Assembly (NCBI GenBank): GCA_948890655.1
Contig: CAQTYU010000004.1
Location: forward strand, 62,001-126,000
Length of the DNA: 64,000 bases
Reading direction: 5' to 3'
Source of the DNA: Christensenellaceae bacterium
GTDB taxonomy: Bacteria; Bacillota; Clostridia; Christensenellales; Borkfalkiaceae
Positions within the stretch are counted from its first letter, which is position 1. Each line of letters begins with the position of its first letter. The notes under the pieces were generated by a model. That model was not told the origin of the DNA. It searched no databases and was given only the letters and a program-made list of their open reading frames with translations. The position numbers and the translations under genes were made by a program. Shown in pieces: positions 17,358 through 24,995 of the stretch.

Positions 17358-19142
17358 ATGGCAGGCGAATTAAAAGAGTTTTTGACAACTTTGAAAGAAA
17401 AATTGAATATAGTAGAAGTTGCGGGAAACTATATAAGCCTTGAACGCAAGGGTGGAAGTTGGTGGGCGTGTTGCCCTTTTCACCACGAAAAGACCCCATC
17501 CTTTGCCATAAACGAAGTCGACCAGTATTATCACTGCTTCGGCTGCGGCGAATCGGGAGATATATTCAAATTCGTGCAGAATATGGAAAATATCGAGTTC
17601 ATGGACGCGGTAAAGCTCCTTGCCGAACGCGCTAACATAGAGGTGCCGCAAACGGGCTTTGACAGCCGTCAGACGGTGGAGTTAAAGCGCAAAAAGGACG
17701 CAATTTTAAAAATTCTGAACGATTGCGCGCACTTCTATTTGAACAACCTCAATTCTGGCAAAGCCGACGAACACGTCGCGTACATATTAAAGCGCGAGAT
17801 TCCGTCTCCCATAGTAAGGCGTTTCGGGCTTGGCGCAAGCTTAAACTTTTACGATTTGCCCAAGTTTTTGCTCGCAAAGGGTTACGACAGGCATGATATG
17901 ATTGATAGCGGAGCTATCAACGAGGTAGACGGTAAGCTTCTTGACGCGCAGGGCGGCAGACTTATTTATCCCATTATTAACGCTATGGACGAGGTGGTTG
18001 CGTTCGGCGGCAGAGTTCTTCAAAAAACCAATTTTGCCAAGTACAAAAATACCAAGGAAACCTTAGTTTTTAACAAAAGCAAGACGCTTTACAACATAAA
18101 CCTTTTAAAAAAGCTCAAGAAAGAGCAAACTATTAACGAAGTAATTATAGTCGAAGGGTATATGGATACCATTTCGCTATATCAGGCGGGCTTCAAAAAC
18201 GTCGTTGCAAGTATGGGCACCTCCCTCACGCAGGACCAGGCGCGACTTTTAAAACGCTATACAAGCAACGTGCTTATTAGCTACGACGGCGACTCCGCAG
18301 GTCAAAACGCCAATATGCGCGGGTTGGATATATTGAAAAGCAACGGCTTGAACGTAAAAGTCGTACCCTTAACCGACGGGCTCGACCCCGACGATATGAT
18401 AAAGAAGAAGGGCGCGGCAGCGTACAGGTACTGTCTCGATAACGCTATGCCCCTCATCGACTATAAGCTCGCGTCCGTGGGTCAAGGCTTCGACCTTACT
18501 AAAACCGACGATAAAAGAAGGTACGTGCAGGAAGCCATTAAGGTTATACGCACGTCGGACAGCGCATCCGAGCAGGAAGATTTATTAAAATCTTTAAGCA
18601 AAAAGTCGGGCATATCCTACGAAAGTTTAAACCGTGATTTGCGCTCCGTCCCCCAAACTCCCGTCCCAGCGCCAAAACCCGTTGAAAGAAAGGATAATTC
18701 TTCCATGCAAGACAGGGCGTCAAGGTTCGTTGTGGCGGCGTTCCTTTTCGGCTCTAAAATCGCAAAGGGAGAGGATATTTCTAAAATTCACTTCCTCAAC
18801 GGCGTACACGATATTATCGCAAAATATATCTTTTCAAAACAGTTTCTGGAAGAAAGAATACAGCCGTCCGAGCTCTTCGAGTTCTTCGACGAGGGCACGG
18901 AAGAATATGCCGAGCTTACGAGAATTTTAGACTATTGCGACGGCAACGCCTTACAGGGCGAAGTTGCGGCAAAGTATTTCAAAGACTGCGTCAAAACGCT
19001 TGAAGTAGCGAATATAAAAGCGGAAATTGTAAGCGTTCAAACTCAGATAGCTGCCGAAACTGACGGAGAGCGGCGCAAGGACCTTACTTCAAAATTGCAA
19101 AGACTTATAAACCAACAGAAAAAAATTAAAAGCGGAGAATAG
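17358..19142 (+). CDS. dnaG: DNA primase
   Basis: Makes RNA primers for replication. The 594-residue protein has the N-terminal CHC2 zinc domain (CCPFHHEKTPSFAI and YYHCFGCGESGD, about residues 38-65), the RNA polymerase-like domain, and a Toprim core (VIIVEGYMDTISLYQAGF from about residue 262, then SYDGDSAGQNA and DGLDPDDMI). The C-terminal part is helical, as expected for the helicase-binding domain, and ends in a coiled-coil-like segment. It is followed two bases later by rpoD, the classic macromolecular synthesis operon order. Confidence 0.97.
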   Translation: MAGELKEFLTTLKEKLNIVEVAGNYISLERKGGSWWACCPFHHEKTPSFAINEVDQYYHCFGCGESGDIFKFVQNMENIEFMDAVKLLAERANIEVPQTGFDSRQTVELKRKKDAILKILNDCAHFYLNNLNSGKADEHVAYILKREIPSPIVRRFGLGASLNFYDLPKFLLAKGYDRHDMIDSGAINEVDGKLLDAQGGRLIYPIINAMDEVVAFGGRVLQKTNFAKYKNTKETLVFNKSKTLYNINLLKKLKKEQTINEVIIVEGYMDTISLYQAGFKNVVASMGTSLTQDQARLLKRYTSNVLISYDGDSAGQNANMRGLDILKSNGLNVKVVPLTDGLDPDDMIKKKGAAAYRYCLDNAMPLIDYKLASVGQGFDLTKTDDKRRYVQEAIKVIRTSDSASEQEDLLKSLSKKSGISYESLNRDLRSVPQTPVPAPKPVERKDNSSMQDRASRFVVAAFLFGSKIAKGEDISKIHFLNGVHDIIAKYIFSKQFLEERIQPSELFEFFDEGTEEYAELTRILDYCDGNALQGEVAAKYFKDCVKTLEVANIKAEIVSVQTQIAAETDGERRKDLTSKLQRLINQQKKIKSGE

Positions 19143-19144
19143 GA

Positions 19145-20206
19145 ATGAATTTATCCGAACAGAAATTAGGTGAAATTTTAAAACACATCATCGATACTTA
19201 CGGCGCAAAGGGTTCTATTACGACTAATACCCTTTGCGATATTATGGAAAAGTACGAGACCACCCCCGCGCAAATGGACTTCGTTTACAAATCCATTGCG
19301 GAGGCGGGAATACAGATTATCGACGAGGCGGAGCGCGACAAAGAGCTTTACGAACAGGCTTTATCCGATATCGGGCTTGACGACCCCGTAAAAATGTATT
19401 TGAAGGATATAGGCAGAGTTTCCCTTCTTTCCTCCGACGACGAAATAGAGCTTGCCCGCAGAATGCAGGAAGAGGGCGACGAAGATGCCAAAAAACAGCT
19501 TTCCGAAGCCAATTTAAGGCTCGTCGTATCAATCGCAAAAAGATACGTAGGGCGCGGAATGCTCTTCCTTGATTTAATTCAGGAAGGCAACTTAGGGCTT
19601 ATGAAGGCGGTTGAAAAATTCGACTATCAGAAGGGCTTCAAGTTCTCAACCTACGCTACGTGGTGGATAAGACAGGCAATTACGAGAGCGATAGCCGACC
19701 AAGCCAGAACTATACGTATTCCCGTGCATATGGTCGAAACCATAAACAAATTAACGAGAGTATCGCGAATTTTATTGCAGAAGCTCGGCAGAGAGCCTAC
19801 TCCCGCCGAAATTGCAAAGGAAATGGGCATCAGCGAAGAACGCGTCTGCGAAATCCAGAAAATCGCGCAGGACCCAGTGTCGTTGGAAACGCCTATCGGC
19901 GAGGAAGAGGACAGTCACCTCGGCGACTTTATAGAGGACGTAACCACGGCAACCCCGTCGGACAGCGTATCAACAACTATGCTTAAAGAAACGCTTCTCG
20001 GCGTTTTAAACAGCTTAACCCCGCGCGAGGAAAAGGTTCTAAGGCTTCGTTACGGCGTGGACGACGGCAGACCCCGCACCTTGGAAGAGGTGGGCAAGGA
20101 GTTCAACGTCACCCGCGAAAGAATAAGACAGATTGAAGCAAAGGCTTTAAGAAAGCTCCGTCATCCCTCGCGTTCCAAGCACTTAAAAGATTTTTTAGAT
20201 ACCTAA
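19145..20206 (+). CDS. rpoD: Primary sigma factor RpoD/SigA
   Basis: Housekeeping sigma-70 factor, 353 residues, typical of Firmicutes with a short region 1.1. Region 1.2 is DPVKMYLKDIGRVSLLS. Region 2 contains GNLGLMKAVEKFDYQKGFKF and the -10-reading STYATWWIRQAITRA. Region 3 follows. Region 4.2 ends with the -35-reading helix LEEVGKEFNVTRERIRQIEA. This agrees with the TTGACA-17-TATAAT promoters seen through the window. Its stop overlaps the trmK start (TAATG). Confidence 0.98.
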   Translation: MNLSEQKLGEILKHIIDTYGAKGSITTNTLCDIMEKYETTPAQMDFVYKSIAEAGIQIIDEAERDKELYEQALSDIGLDDPVKMYLKDIGRVSLLSSDDEIELARRMQEEGDEDAKKQLSEANLRLVVSIAKRYVGRGMLFLDLIQEGNLGLMKAVEKFDYQKGFKFSTYATWWIRQAITRAIADQARTIRIPVHMVETINKLTRVSRILLQKLGREPTPAEIAKEMGISEERVCEIQKIAQDPVSLETPIGEEEDSHLGDFIEDVTTATPSDSVSTTMLKETLLGVLNSLTPREEKVLRLRYGVDDGRPRTLEEVGKEFNVTRERIRQIEAKALRKLRHPSRSKHLKDFLDT

Positions 20207-20847
20207 TGGACAGAATAAAAAAGCTTTGCTCTTATCTTGATAAATGCTCAACCTTTGCGGACGTGGGCTGCGACCATGGCTACTGCACGCTGTATATGCT
20301 TAAAAACGGTTTATGCGAGCGGGCAGTTATATCGGATATAAGCGCAAAGTGCTTGCAAAAAGCCGAAACTCTTCTTGCGGGTTTTATAAAAAACGGCGTA
20401 GTCGCTTCGGTATGCGGTAACGGACTTGACGGCATAAGCGAAGTTGTTGGGCAGGTTTTAATTGCTGGAATGGGCGGCGAAGAAATAGTTGATATTTTAA
20501 AAAACTCTTTCATTCCCCGAAGCTTCGTTTTGCAACCTATGAAAAACGTTCGCGCAGTGCGGGAATACCTTTTATCGAACGGCGCACACATTACTTTGGA
20601 TGAGCCGTTTGAAAGCCGCGGCAAGTTTTACTTCGTTATAAAGGGCAGTAAATGCGGCGTACCTACGGCGTATAACGGCAAACAGCTTGAATTCGGCTTG
20701 AATTTAACGGGCAAAGCAACTGAAAAATATATTCAAACCGAACTTTTTAAAAAGCGCGCGTACCTTGAAAGAGATTTAAAGGACGAAACGCGCAGACAAA
20801 TAGAAAACGATATCTGCTTTATGGAGGGCGTAATTAATGAAGGTTGA
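20206..20847 (+). CDS. trmK: tRNA (adenine(22)-N1)-methyltransferase TrmK
   Basis: SAM-dependent methylation of A22 in the tRNA D-loop region. The 213 residues start with the family's LCSYLDKCSTFADVGCDHGY, which contains the SAM-binding glycine motif. The catalytic-pocket segments GMGGEEIVDIL and LQPMKNVRAVREYL follow, with a helical C-terminal arm. trmK directly after rpoD and before a NIF3-like gene is a conserved Firmicutes order. It overlaps the next gene by 11 bases. Confidence 0.93.
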   Translation: MDRIKKLCSYLDKCSTFADVGCDHGYCTLYMLKNGLCERAVISDISAKCLQKAETLLAGFIKNGVVASVCGNGLDGISEVVGQVLIAGMGGEEIVDILKNSFIPRSFVLQPMKNVRAVREYLLSNGAHITLDEPFESRGKFYFVIKGSKCGVPTAYNGKQLEFGLNLTGKATEKYIQTELFKKRAYLERDLKDETRRQIENDICFMEGVINEG

Positions 20848-21625
20848 AGACGTTTACGCGCTTTTGGAAAAGGAAGTCGCGCCCGTAAGTCTGTCGGACG
20901 AATTCTGTTCGAAGCATAAAATGTATGACAACAGCGGCATAATCATTAATTGCGGTTTACAAGTCACGGGCGTTCTTTTCACGCTCGACTTAACGCAAGA
21001 GGCAGTTGCTCAGGCGAAAGCTCTCGGCTTCAATTTGATAGTAACTCATCACCCCGCAATCTACGGCGGGATTTCAAGTTTCGATTTAACGGACAACCCT
21101 CAGGCGAAAACTCTTGCGGAATGTATGAACGGCGGCATTTCGGTAATCTCAATGCACCTGAATTTCGATGCTGCCCCGCAGGGAATAGACTATTATCTTT
21201 GCAAAGGCTTGGGCGGGGAGAACGCGGAAATCGCCGCGCCGTTATCTAACGGCGGCTACGGCAGGGTTTCTTCTGTCGCAACGGTCGCCCTCAAAGACTT
21301 TGTTAAAAAAGTAAAAAAAGAGTTTTCCGCCGAAAAGGTTATAACTTACGGTGAAGACTATAAAAAAATCAGTCGCGTCGCTTCGTTTTGCGGCGCAGGT
21401 TGCGACGATTACAATATGGACTTTGCCGCAAAGGGCGGGGCGGATGTGTTCGTTTCCTCGGATATGAAACATCACGAAATTTTAGCCCTTAGGCAAAGAG
21501 GAATAGCCGTTATAGTTTTAACGCATTATGCGTCTGAAAACTACGGCTTTGAAAAAATTTATCTTAAAATTAAAGACGGGTTTAAAGTCAAGTCGGAGTA
21601 CTTTACCGATACGGCTTTACTTTAA
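20837..21625 (+). CDS. NIF3-like dinuclear metal centre protein
   Basis: Member of the NIF3/YqfO (DUF34) family, a hexameric dinuclear-metal protein with proposed GTP cyclohydrolase type I-like or metal-handling roles, not firmly settled. The 262 residues show the metal ligands THHPAIYGG near residue 70, the SMHLNFDAAPQGID block, and the C-terminal SSDMKHHEIL with LTHYASENYGFE. There is no YqfO-type insert in the middle, so this is the short form. It sits in its usual place after trmK. Confidence 0.92.
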   Translation: MKVEDVYALLEKEVAPVSLSDEFCSKHKMYDNSGIIINCGLQVTGVLFTLDLTQEAVAQAKALGFNLIVTHHPAIYGGISSFDLTDNPQAKTLAECMNGGISVISMHLNFDAAPQGIDYYLCKGLGGENAEIAAPLSNGGYGRVSSVATVALKDFVKKVKKEFSAEKVITYGEDYKKISRVASFCGAGCDDYNMDFAAKGGADVFVSSDMKHHEILALRQRGIAVIVLTHYASENYGFEKIYLKIKDGFKVKSEYFTDTALL

Positions 21626-21642
21626 ATCCTAAGGAGTATATT

Positions 21643-22347
21643 ATGACGCAGGTTGAAAAACTTTTAAAGTATCAGGAAACGGACGAAAAGCTTTTAAAGC
21701 TTGAGCGCGATTTGGGCAATTCCGATGAAAGGAAAAACTACGTGCAGGCAAAGTCGTTCCTGACGAAGGCGCCCGAGAAGCTTGACGCTTTGGAAGCAAA
21801 GGCGGTGGAGCTTGCCGCCCTTGTATCCGAACTGAATAAAAAATACGCGGAAATCGCGGAAACCCTCTCGGACTTCGACCATATTGACGAAATGGTCGAC
21901 GGCGGGGCGGACATTTCTTTCTACAAGAAAAACGTAACCCAGATATCCGACAGGCTGAAATCTATCAAAGCCGAAGTTTCATCTCTTACCAAGGCAATAA
22001 AGGACGCCGACGAAGAGTATCAGCAGATGAAGAAAAAAACCATCGATATGCAAAAACAGTACTCGGAATCGACGGAAGCTTACAAAAAGCTTAAAGAAAG
22101 TTTGCAGATTGAAGCGCTTGCAGTCAAAAAAGAGCTTGACGCGTTAAAAAAGAACATTGAGCCCGAGGTTATGAAGAAGTACGAGATAAAGCGCAGTGAA
22201 AGAATTTTTCCGATACTTTGCGCCGAAAACGGCGGCAGATGCTCCAAATGCGGAAGCGAGCTGTCTCTTGCCGGTAAGGAAAAAGTTTCTTCGGGAAGCG
22301 TAGTCGAGTGCGACAACTGTCACAGAATGTTATACAAAGGCGTATAG
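21643..22347 (+). CDS. Coiled-coil protein with C4 zinc ribbon
   Basis: A 234-residue COG1579-type protein: a long coiled coil (about residues 1-185, rich in Lys/Glu/Leu/Ala heptads) followed by a zinc ribbon with two Cys pairs (GGRCSKCGSELS and VVECDNCHRMLY) near the C terminus. The cellular role is not established. In Clostridia it commonly follows the NIF3-like gene, as here, 17 bases downstream with its own AGGAG. It is the last gene of the dgt-dnaG-rpoD cluster. Confidence 0.88.
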   Translation: MTQVEKLLKYQETDEKLLKLERDLGNSDERKNYVQAKSFLTKAPEKLDALEAKAVELAALVSELNKKYAEIAETLSDFDHIDEMVDGGADISFYKKNVTQISDRLKSIKAEVSSLTKAIKDADEEYQQMKKKTIDMQKQYSESTEAYKKLKESLQIEALAVKKELDALKKNIEPEVMKKYEIKRSERIFPILCAENGGRCSKCGSELSLAGKEKVSSGSVVECDNCHRMLYKGV

Positions 22348-22419
22348 GCGCCAAAGTATTGCGTTTTAATTATTTTAACAAGTTTTTAGTGCAATATGCA
22401 CAAAAAGTCGAAGTCAGTA

Positions 22420-22448
22420 TTGACAAAATCCGACAAACATGCTATTCT
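22420..22448 (+). promoter_or_regulatory. Strong sigma-A promoter in the gap after the zinc-ribbon gene
   Basis: TTGACA at 22420-22425, a 17-base spacer, TATTCT at 22443-22448. Transcription would begin near 22455, well upstream of the SGNH hydrolase. Confidence 0.75.
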
Positions 22449-22454
22449 GTAATT

Positions 22455-22550
22455 CCTCTCTCACGAGGGGGCTATTCATGCGGCGGTAAAGCTGTAATTA
22501 ATAGGGGAAAATTAAACCCGTCGGAAATAAATTTCGGCGGGTTTATCTTT
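22455..22550 (+). ncRNA. Short promoter-to-terminator transcript or leader, class unknown
   Basis: Between a strong promoter and a terminator-like hairpin lies about 95 bases of likely RNA. It can form a small CCTC/GAGG hairpin with an exposed ACGA (22455-22471), a CTATT/AATAG stem (22472-22504), and the final hairpin at 22514-22544. There is no open frame of useful length. It may be a small RNA or an attenuating leader of the SGNH hydrolase gene. I could not match it to a known riboswitch. Confidence 0.4.
22514..22550 (+). terminator. Terminator or attenuator before the SGNH hydrolase gene
   Basis: AAACCCGTCGGAAAT (22514-22528) pairs with ATTTCGGCGGGTTT (22531-22544) with one bulge, followed by ATCTTTATC. 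The hydrolase start is only 28 bases further on. Confidence 0.65.
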
Positions 22551-22578
22551 ATCAAATTTTTAAGGCTGGGAATTTTTT

Positions 22579-23256
22579 ATGAACTTTATCGGAAAAACGC
22601 TTGCCGTTTTCGGAGACAGTATAATAAACGGCTCGGGCAATGATAATTTCGGCGTCGGTGAGTATCTTATAAAAGACTACGGGTTTGTTCTTTTAAAATA
22701 CTGCGTAGGCGGAGCGAGAGTCGGCTACTGCAAGGATAAAAATTGGGTTGCAGATCAAGTCAAGCAAGCTTTAGCCGATGGAATAAATCCCGATTATATA
22801 GTTTTTAACGGGTTCACCAACGACTGCTTCAGAACGGACGGCATAAATTTCGACGTTCCGATCGGAAGTTTAAGCTCTGCCGTTCCCGACGTTTCGGAGC
22901 TAAAGACGACAGACAGCTTTTCAATTTGCTTTGAAAGTATAGTTTGTGCGTTCCTGAAATACTTCCCGTCGGCGAAAATAATTTTCGTTCGTCCCCATAA
23001 AATGGGAAGAAGAGAGGACGAGGCGCAAAGAATTTACGGCGAGAGAGCCGTGGAAATCTGCAAAAAATACGGCGTTGCCGTTGCTGACGTCTATAAGGAC
23101 AGCGGCTTAAATACCTTTTTGCCAGAACATCGCGATAAATACACCGCCGATACTTACGGTTGGGGCAAAGGCGACTGCACTCACCCCAATGCCGTCGGCT
23201 ACGAAAAATTTTATATGCCGATAATTGAAAAAATTATTACGTCACTGTCATTTTGA
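22579..23256 (+). CDS. SGNH/GDSL-type hydrolase
   Basis: Probable esterase or lipase-like hydrolase, 225 residues, cytoplasmic (no signal peptide). All four SGNH blocks are visible: nucleophile Ser in AVFGDSIING near residue 12, Gly in VGGARVGY, Asn in FNGFTNDCF, and the Asp-His pair in GDCTHPNAVGYE near the C terminus. The substrate is unknown. The ribosome binding site is weak (CTGGGAAT), which fits a leader-controlled gene. Confidence 0.9.
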   Translation: MNFIGKTLAVFGDSIINGSGNDNFGVGEYLIKDYGFVLLKYCVGGARVGYCKDKNWVADQVKQALADGINPDYIVFNGFTNDCFRTDGINFDVPIGSLSSAVPDVSELKTTDSFSICFESIVCAFLKYFPSAKIIFVRPHKMGRREDEAQRIYGERAVEICKKYGVAVADVYKDSGLNTFLPEHRDKYTADTYGWGKGDCTHPNAVGYEKFYMPIIEKIITSLSF

Positions 23257-23273
23257 ACGAAGTGAAGAATCTC
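23247..23273. repeat. Copy of a dispersed intergenic repeat
   Basis: The stretch begins TGTCATTTTGAACGAAGTGA and ends AGAATCTC. It closely resembles the short 'CATTCTGAACGAAGCGAAGAATCT' element that I recall as recurring in the intergenic DNA of many bacteria. Only one copy occurs here, just after the hydrolase stop. Confidence 0.5.
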
Positions 23274-23325
23274 ATTTAGATAATCACGGCGCAAACCGCA
23301 GTTAAAAATCAAAAAGGAGTAATTT

Positions 23326-23949
23326 ATGAAAGTTTTGCTCATTAACGGCAGTCCCAATAAAAACGGTTGCACGAATGCGGCGTTAAGCATTGTTGCGGAC
23401 GAGCTAAAAAAACAGGGAGCGGACGGCGAAATCGTCTGGCTCGGCAACGGACCAATAAGGGGGTGTATAGGTTGCGGCGGTTGTAAAACGGGCGACGGTT
23501 GCGTATTCGTCGACGACCCTGTCAACGCTATAGGAGAAAAAATCAAAACGGCAGACGGCTACGTCTTCGGCGCACCCGTACATTACGCTTCTCCTAACGG
23601 CGCAACGGTTGCCGTACTTGACAGACTGTTTTATGCTTACGGCAGATATATGCAATTAAAACCCGCTGCAAGCGTCGTTTCGGCAAGGCGCGCGGGCACG
23701 ACGGCTTCCTACGACGTTTTGAATAAATACATAGGAATAAACAATATGCTTCAAGTTCCTTCAACCTATTGGAATATGGTTCACGGCAGCAAGGCGGAGG
23801 ACGTTTTAAAGGACGAGGAAGGCGTAACTATAATGCGCGCCGTCGGCAGCAATATGGCTTGGCTTTTAAAACTCTTGCAAAACGCAAAGGGCACACCGCT
23901 TGAAAAGCCCGTGATAATTCCCAAAGCCAGAACCAATTTTATAAGATAA
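23326..23949 (+). CDS. Flavodoxin-fold NAD(P)H-dependent FMN reductase
   Basis: A 207-residue oxidoreductase of the NADPH-dependent FMN reductase family. The phosphate-binding loop is INGSPNKNGCTNAAL at the N terminus. A Cys cluster CIGCGGCKTGDGCVFVDD at about residues 46-63 is typical of the iron-sulfur flavoprotein-like branch. APVHYASPNGATVAVLDRLF contacts the flavin. It is preceded by AAGGAG and overlaps the next gene by one base. The electron acceptor is unknown. Confidence 0.88.
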   Translation: MKVLLINGSPNKNGCTNAALSIVADELKKQGADGEIVWLGNGPIRGCIGCGGCKTGDGCVFVDDPVNAIGEKIKTADGYVFGAPVHYASPNGATVAVLDRLFYAYGRYMQLKPAASVVSARRAGTTASYDVLNKYIGINNMLQVPSTYWNMVHGSKAEDVLKDEEGVTIMRAVGSNMAWLLKLLQNAKGTPLEKPVIIPKARTNFIR

Positions 23950-24896
23950 TGTTTTATAAGCTTGATAAATCAAAAAAGTACGGCGTTGAAGGTACAAATA
24001 ATAAGATTGGCAGTGAAATTCTTTTTTATGTCGTACTGTTCATATTTTGGGGTATAGCCGTTGCGGCGGCGGCACTCAATTTTAATATTCTGTTTGCCGA
24101 CATCGGTGTAACTGTATTTATTTTAACGTTTGTTGTGATTCTTTCGGTAATAAGCGCGATATTTTTTATGAAAGCCGTTCCAGTATATAAAAAAAGAATA
24201 AATGCGCGCAGAGTTTTACACGACTGCATTTTGACGGACGGAACAGTTACAGCCGTAAATGAACAAAAAATGTGGCATCATGGAGAAGAAATGTACCGCA
24301 ATTATTTTTATTGCAGAGTTTTGATGGAATACAGCTATGTCGGTTTTGACGGGGCGCTTCGGTGCGGAAGATATGCGGGAAATTATGGCGAAAATCCTTT
24401 TTACATCGGTCAGAATCTGATGATTGCGTTTAACGATACGGACAGCATAATTATGAATAAATTTACGCTGTCAGACGGTGCGGAAGACTTTGCGAAAGCG
24501 GAAGAACAAAGAGAGCAAGCCGATTTTAAAGGATTAACAGGCAAATTAATTAAAGTTGACTTGTCAGAACCCGTTTCTATTGCTGATTACGACTTGTCGC
24601 TAATTAATAAAGCTAAAAAGAGAAAAAAGTTACAACAAATTTTGCAAGATTATCCGCGCTTTACAGTAGGCAGATTTTTTGTAAAGAAATGTACTTACCG
24701 TTATAAAGCGGGAAATAAGCGGTTTTATTGCTATATTTCCGAAAACGGCAAAAAATATGTGGAAGAGTGCGCAAGGATATACGGCATAAAAGACGGAGAT
24801 GAAGTTACGGTTGCATATAGCGGCGGTAATTCGGAAATAGTTTCAAACTACGCTTTGAAACTATTTCCGAAGCCGAGGCGTAAAAAATCGGTTTAA
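23949..24896 (+). CDS. Membrane protein of unknown function
   Basis: 315 residues; no family recognised. Two hydrophobic helices near the N terminus (about residues 25-47 and 52-77) are followed by a long soluble, charged domain containing YRNYFYCRVLMEYSYVGF and NPFYIGQNLMIAFNDTDSI, which recalls the DUF3592-like 'two helices plus beta domain' proteins but is not a firm match. The C terminus is basic (FPKPRRKKSV). Its ATG overlaps the preceding stop, so it is probably cotranscribed with the flavin reductase. Confidence 0.75.
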   Translation: MFYKLDKSKKYGVEGTNNKIGSEILFYVVLFIFWGIAVAAAALNFNILFADIGVTVFILTFVVILSVISAIFFMKAVPVYKKRINARRVLHDCILTDGTVTAVNEQKMWHHGEEMYRNYFYCRVLMEYSYVGFDGALRCGRYAGNYGENPFYIGQNLMIAFNDTDSIIMNKFTLSDGAEDFAKAEEQREQADFKGLTGKLIKVDLSEPVSIADYDLSLINKAKKRKKLQQILQDYPRFTVGRFFVKKCTYRYKAGNKRFYCYISENGKKYVEECARIYGIKDGDEVTVAYSGGNSEIVSNYALKLFPKPRRKKSV

Positions 24897-24903
24897 CCAA
24901 ATG

Positions 24904-24928
24904 CGGCGCGGGCAATTTGCCCGCGCCG
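24904..24928. terminator. Bidirectional terminator between convergent genes
   Basis: A 12-base GC-rich arm, CGGCGCGGGCAA (24904-24915), pairs with its complement (24917-24928). It lies between the plus-strand membrane protein and the minus-strand aspS. The T-run is poor, but the hairpin is very stable. Confidence 0.65.
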
Positions 24929-24995
24929 TTAAGTTTGATATATAAAAATTTCATATTACGGTATAGCTGTTAAGCTACTTGATTAAATGGAACGT

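Noticed and set aside
22455..22471. Guanidine-II (mini-ykkC) riboswitch from an ACGA hairpin loop
   Set aside because: That class needs two hairpins with ACGR loops; only one is present, and its stem relies on G-U pairs.
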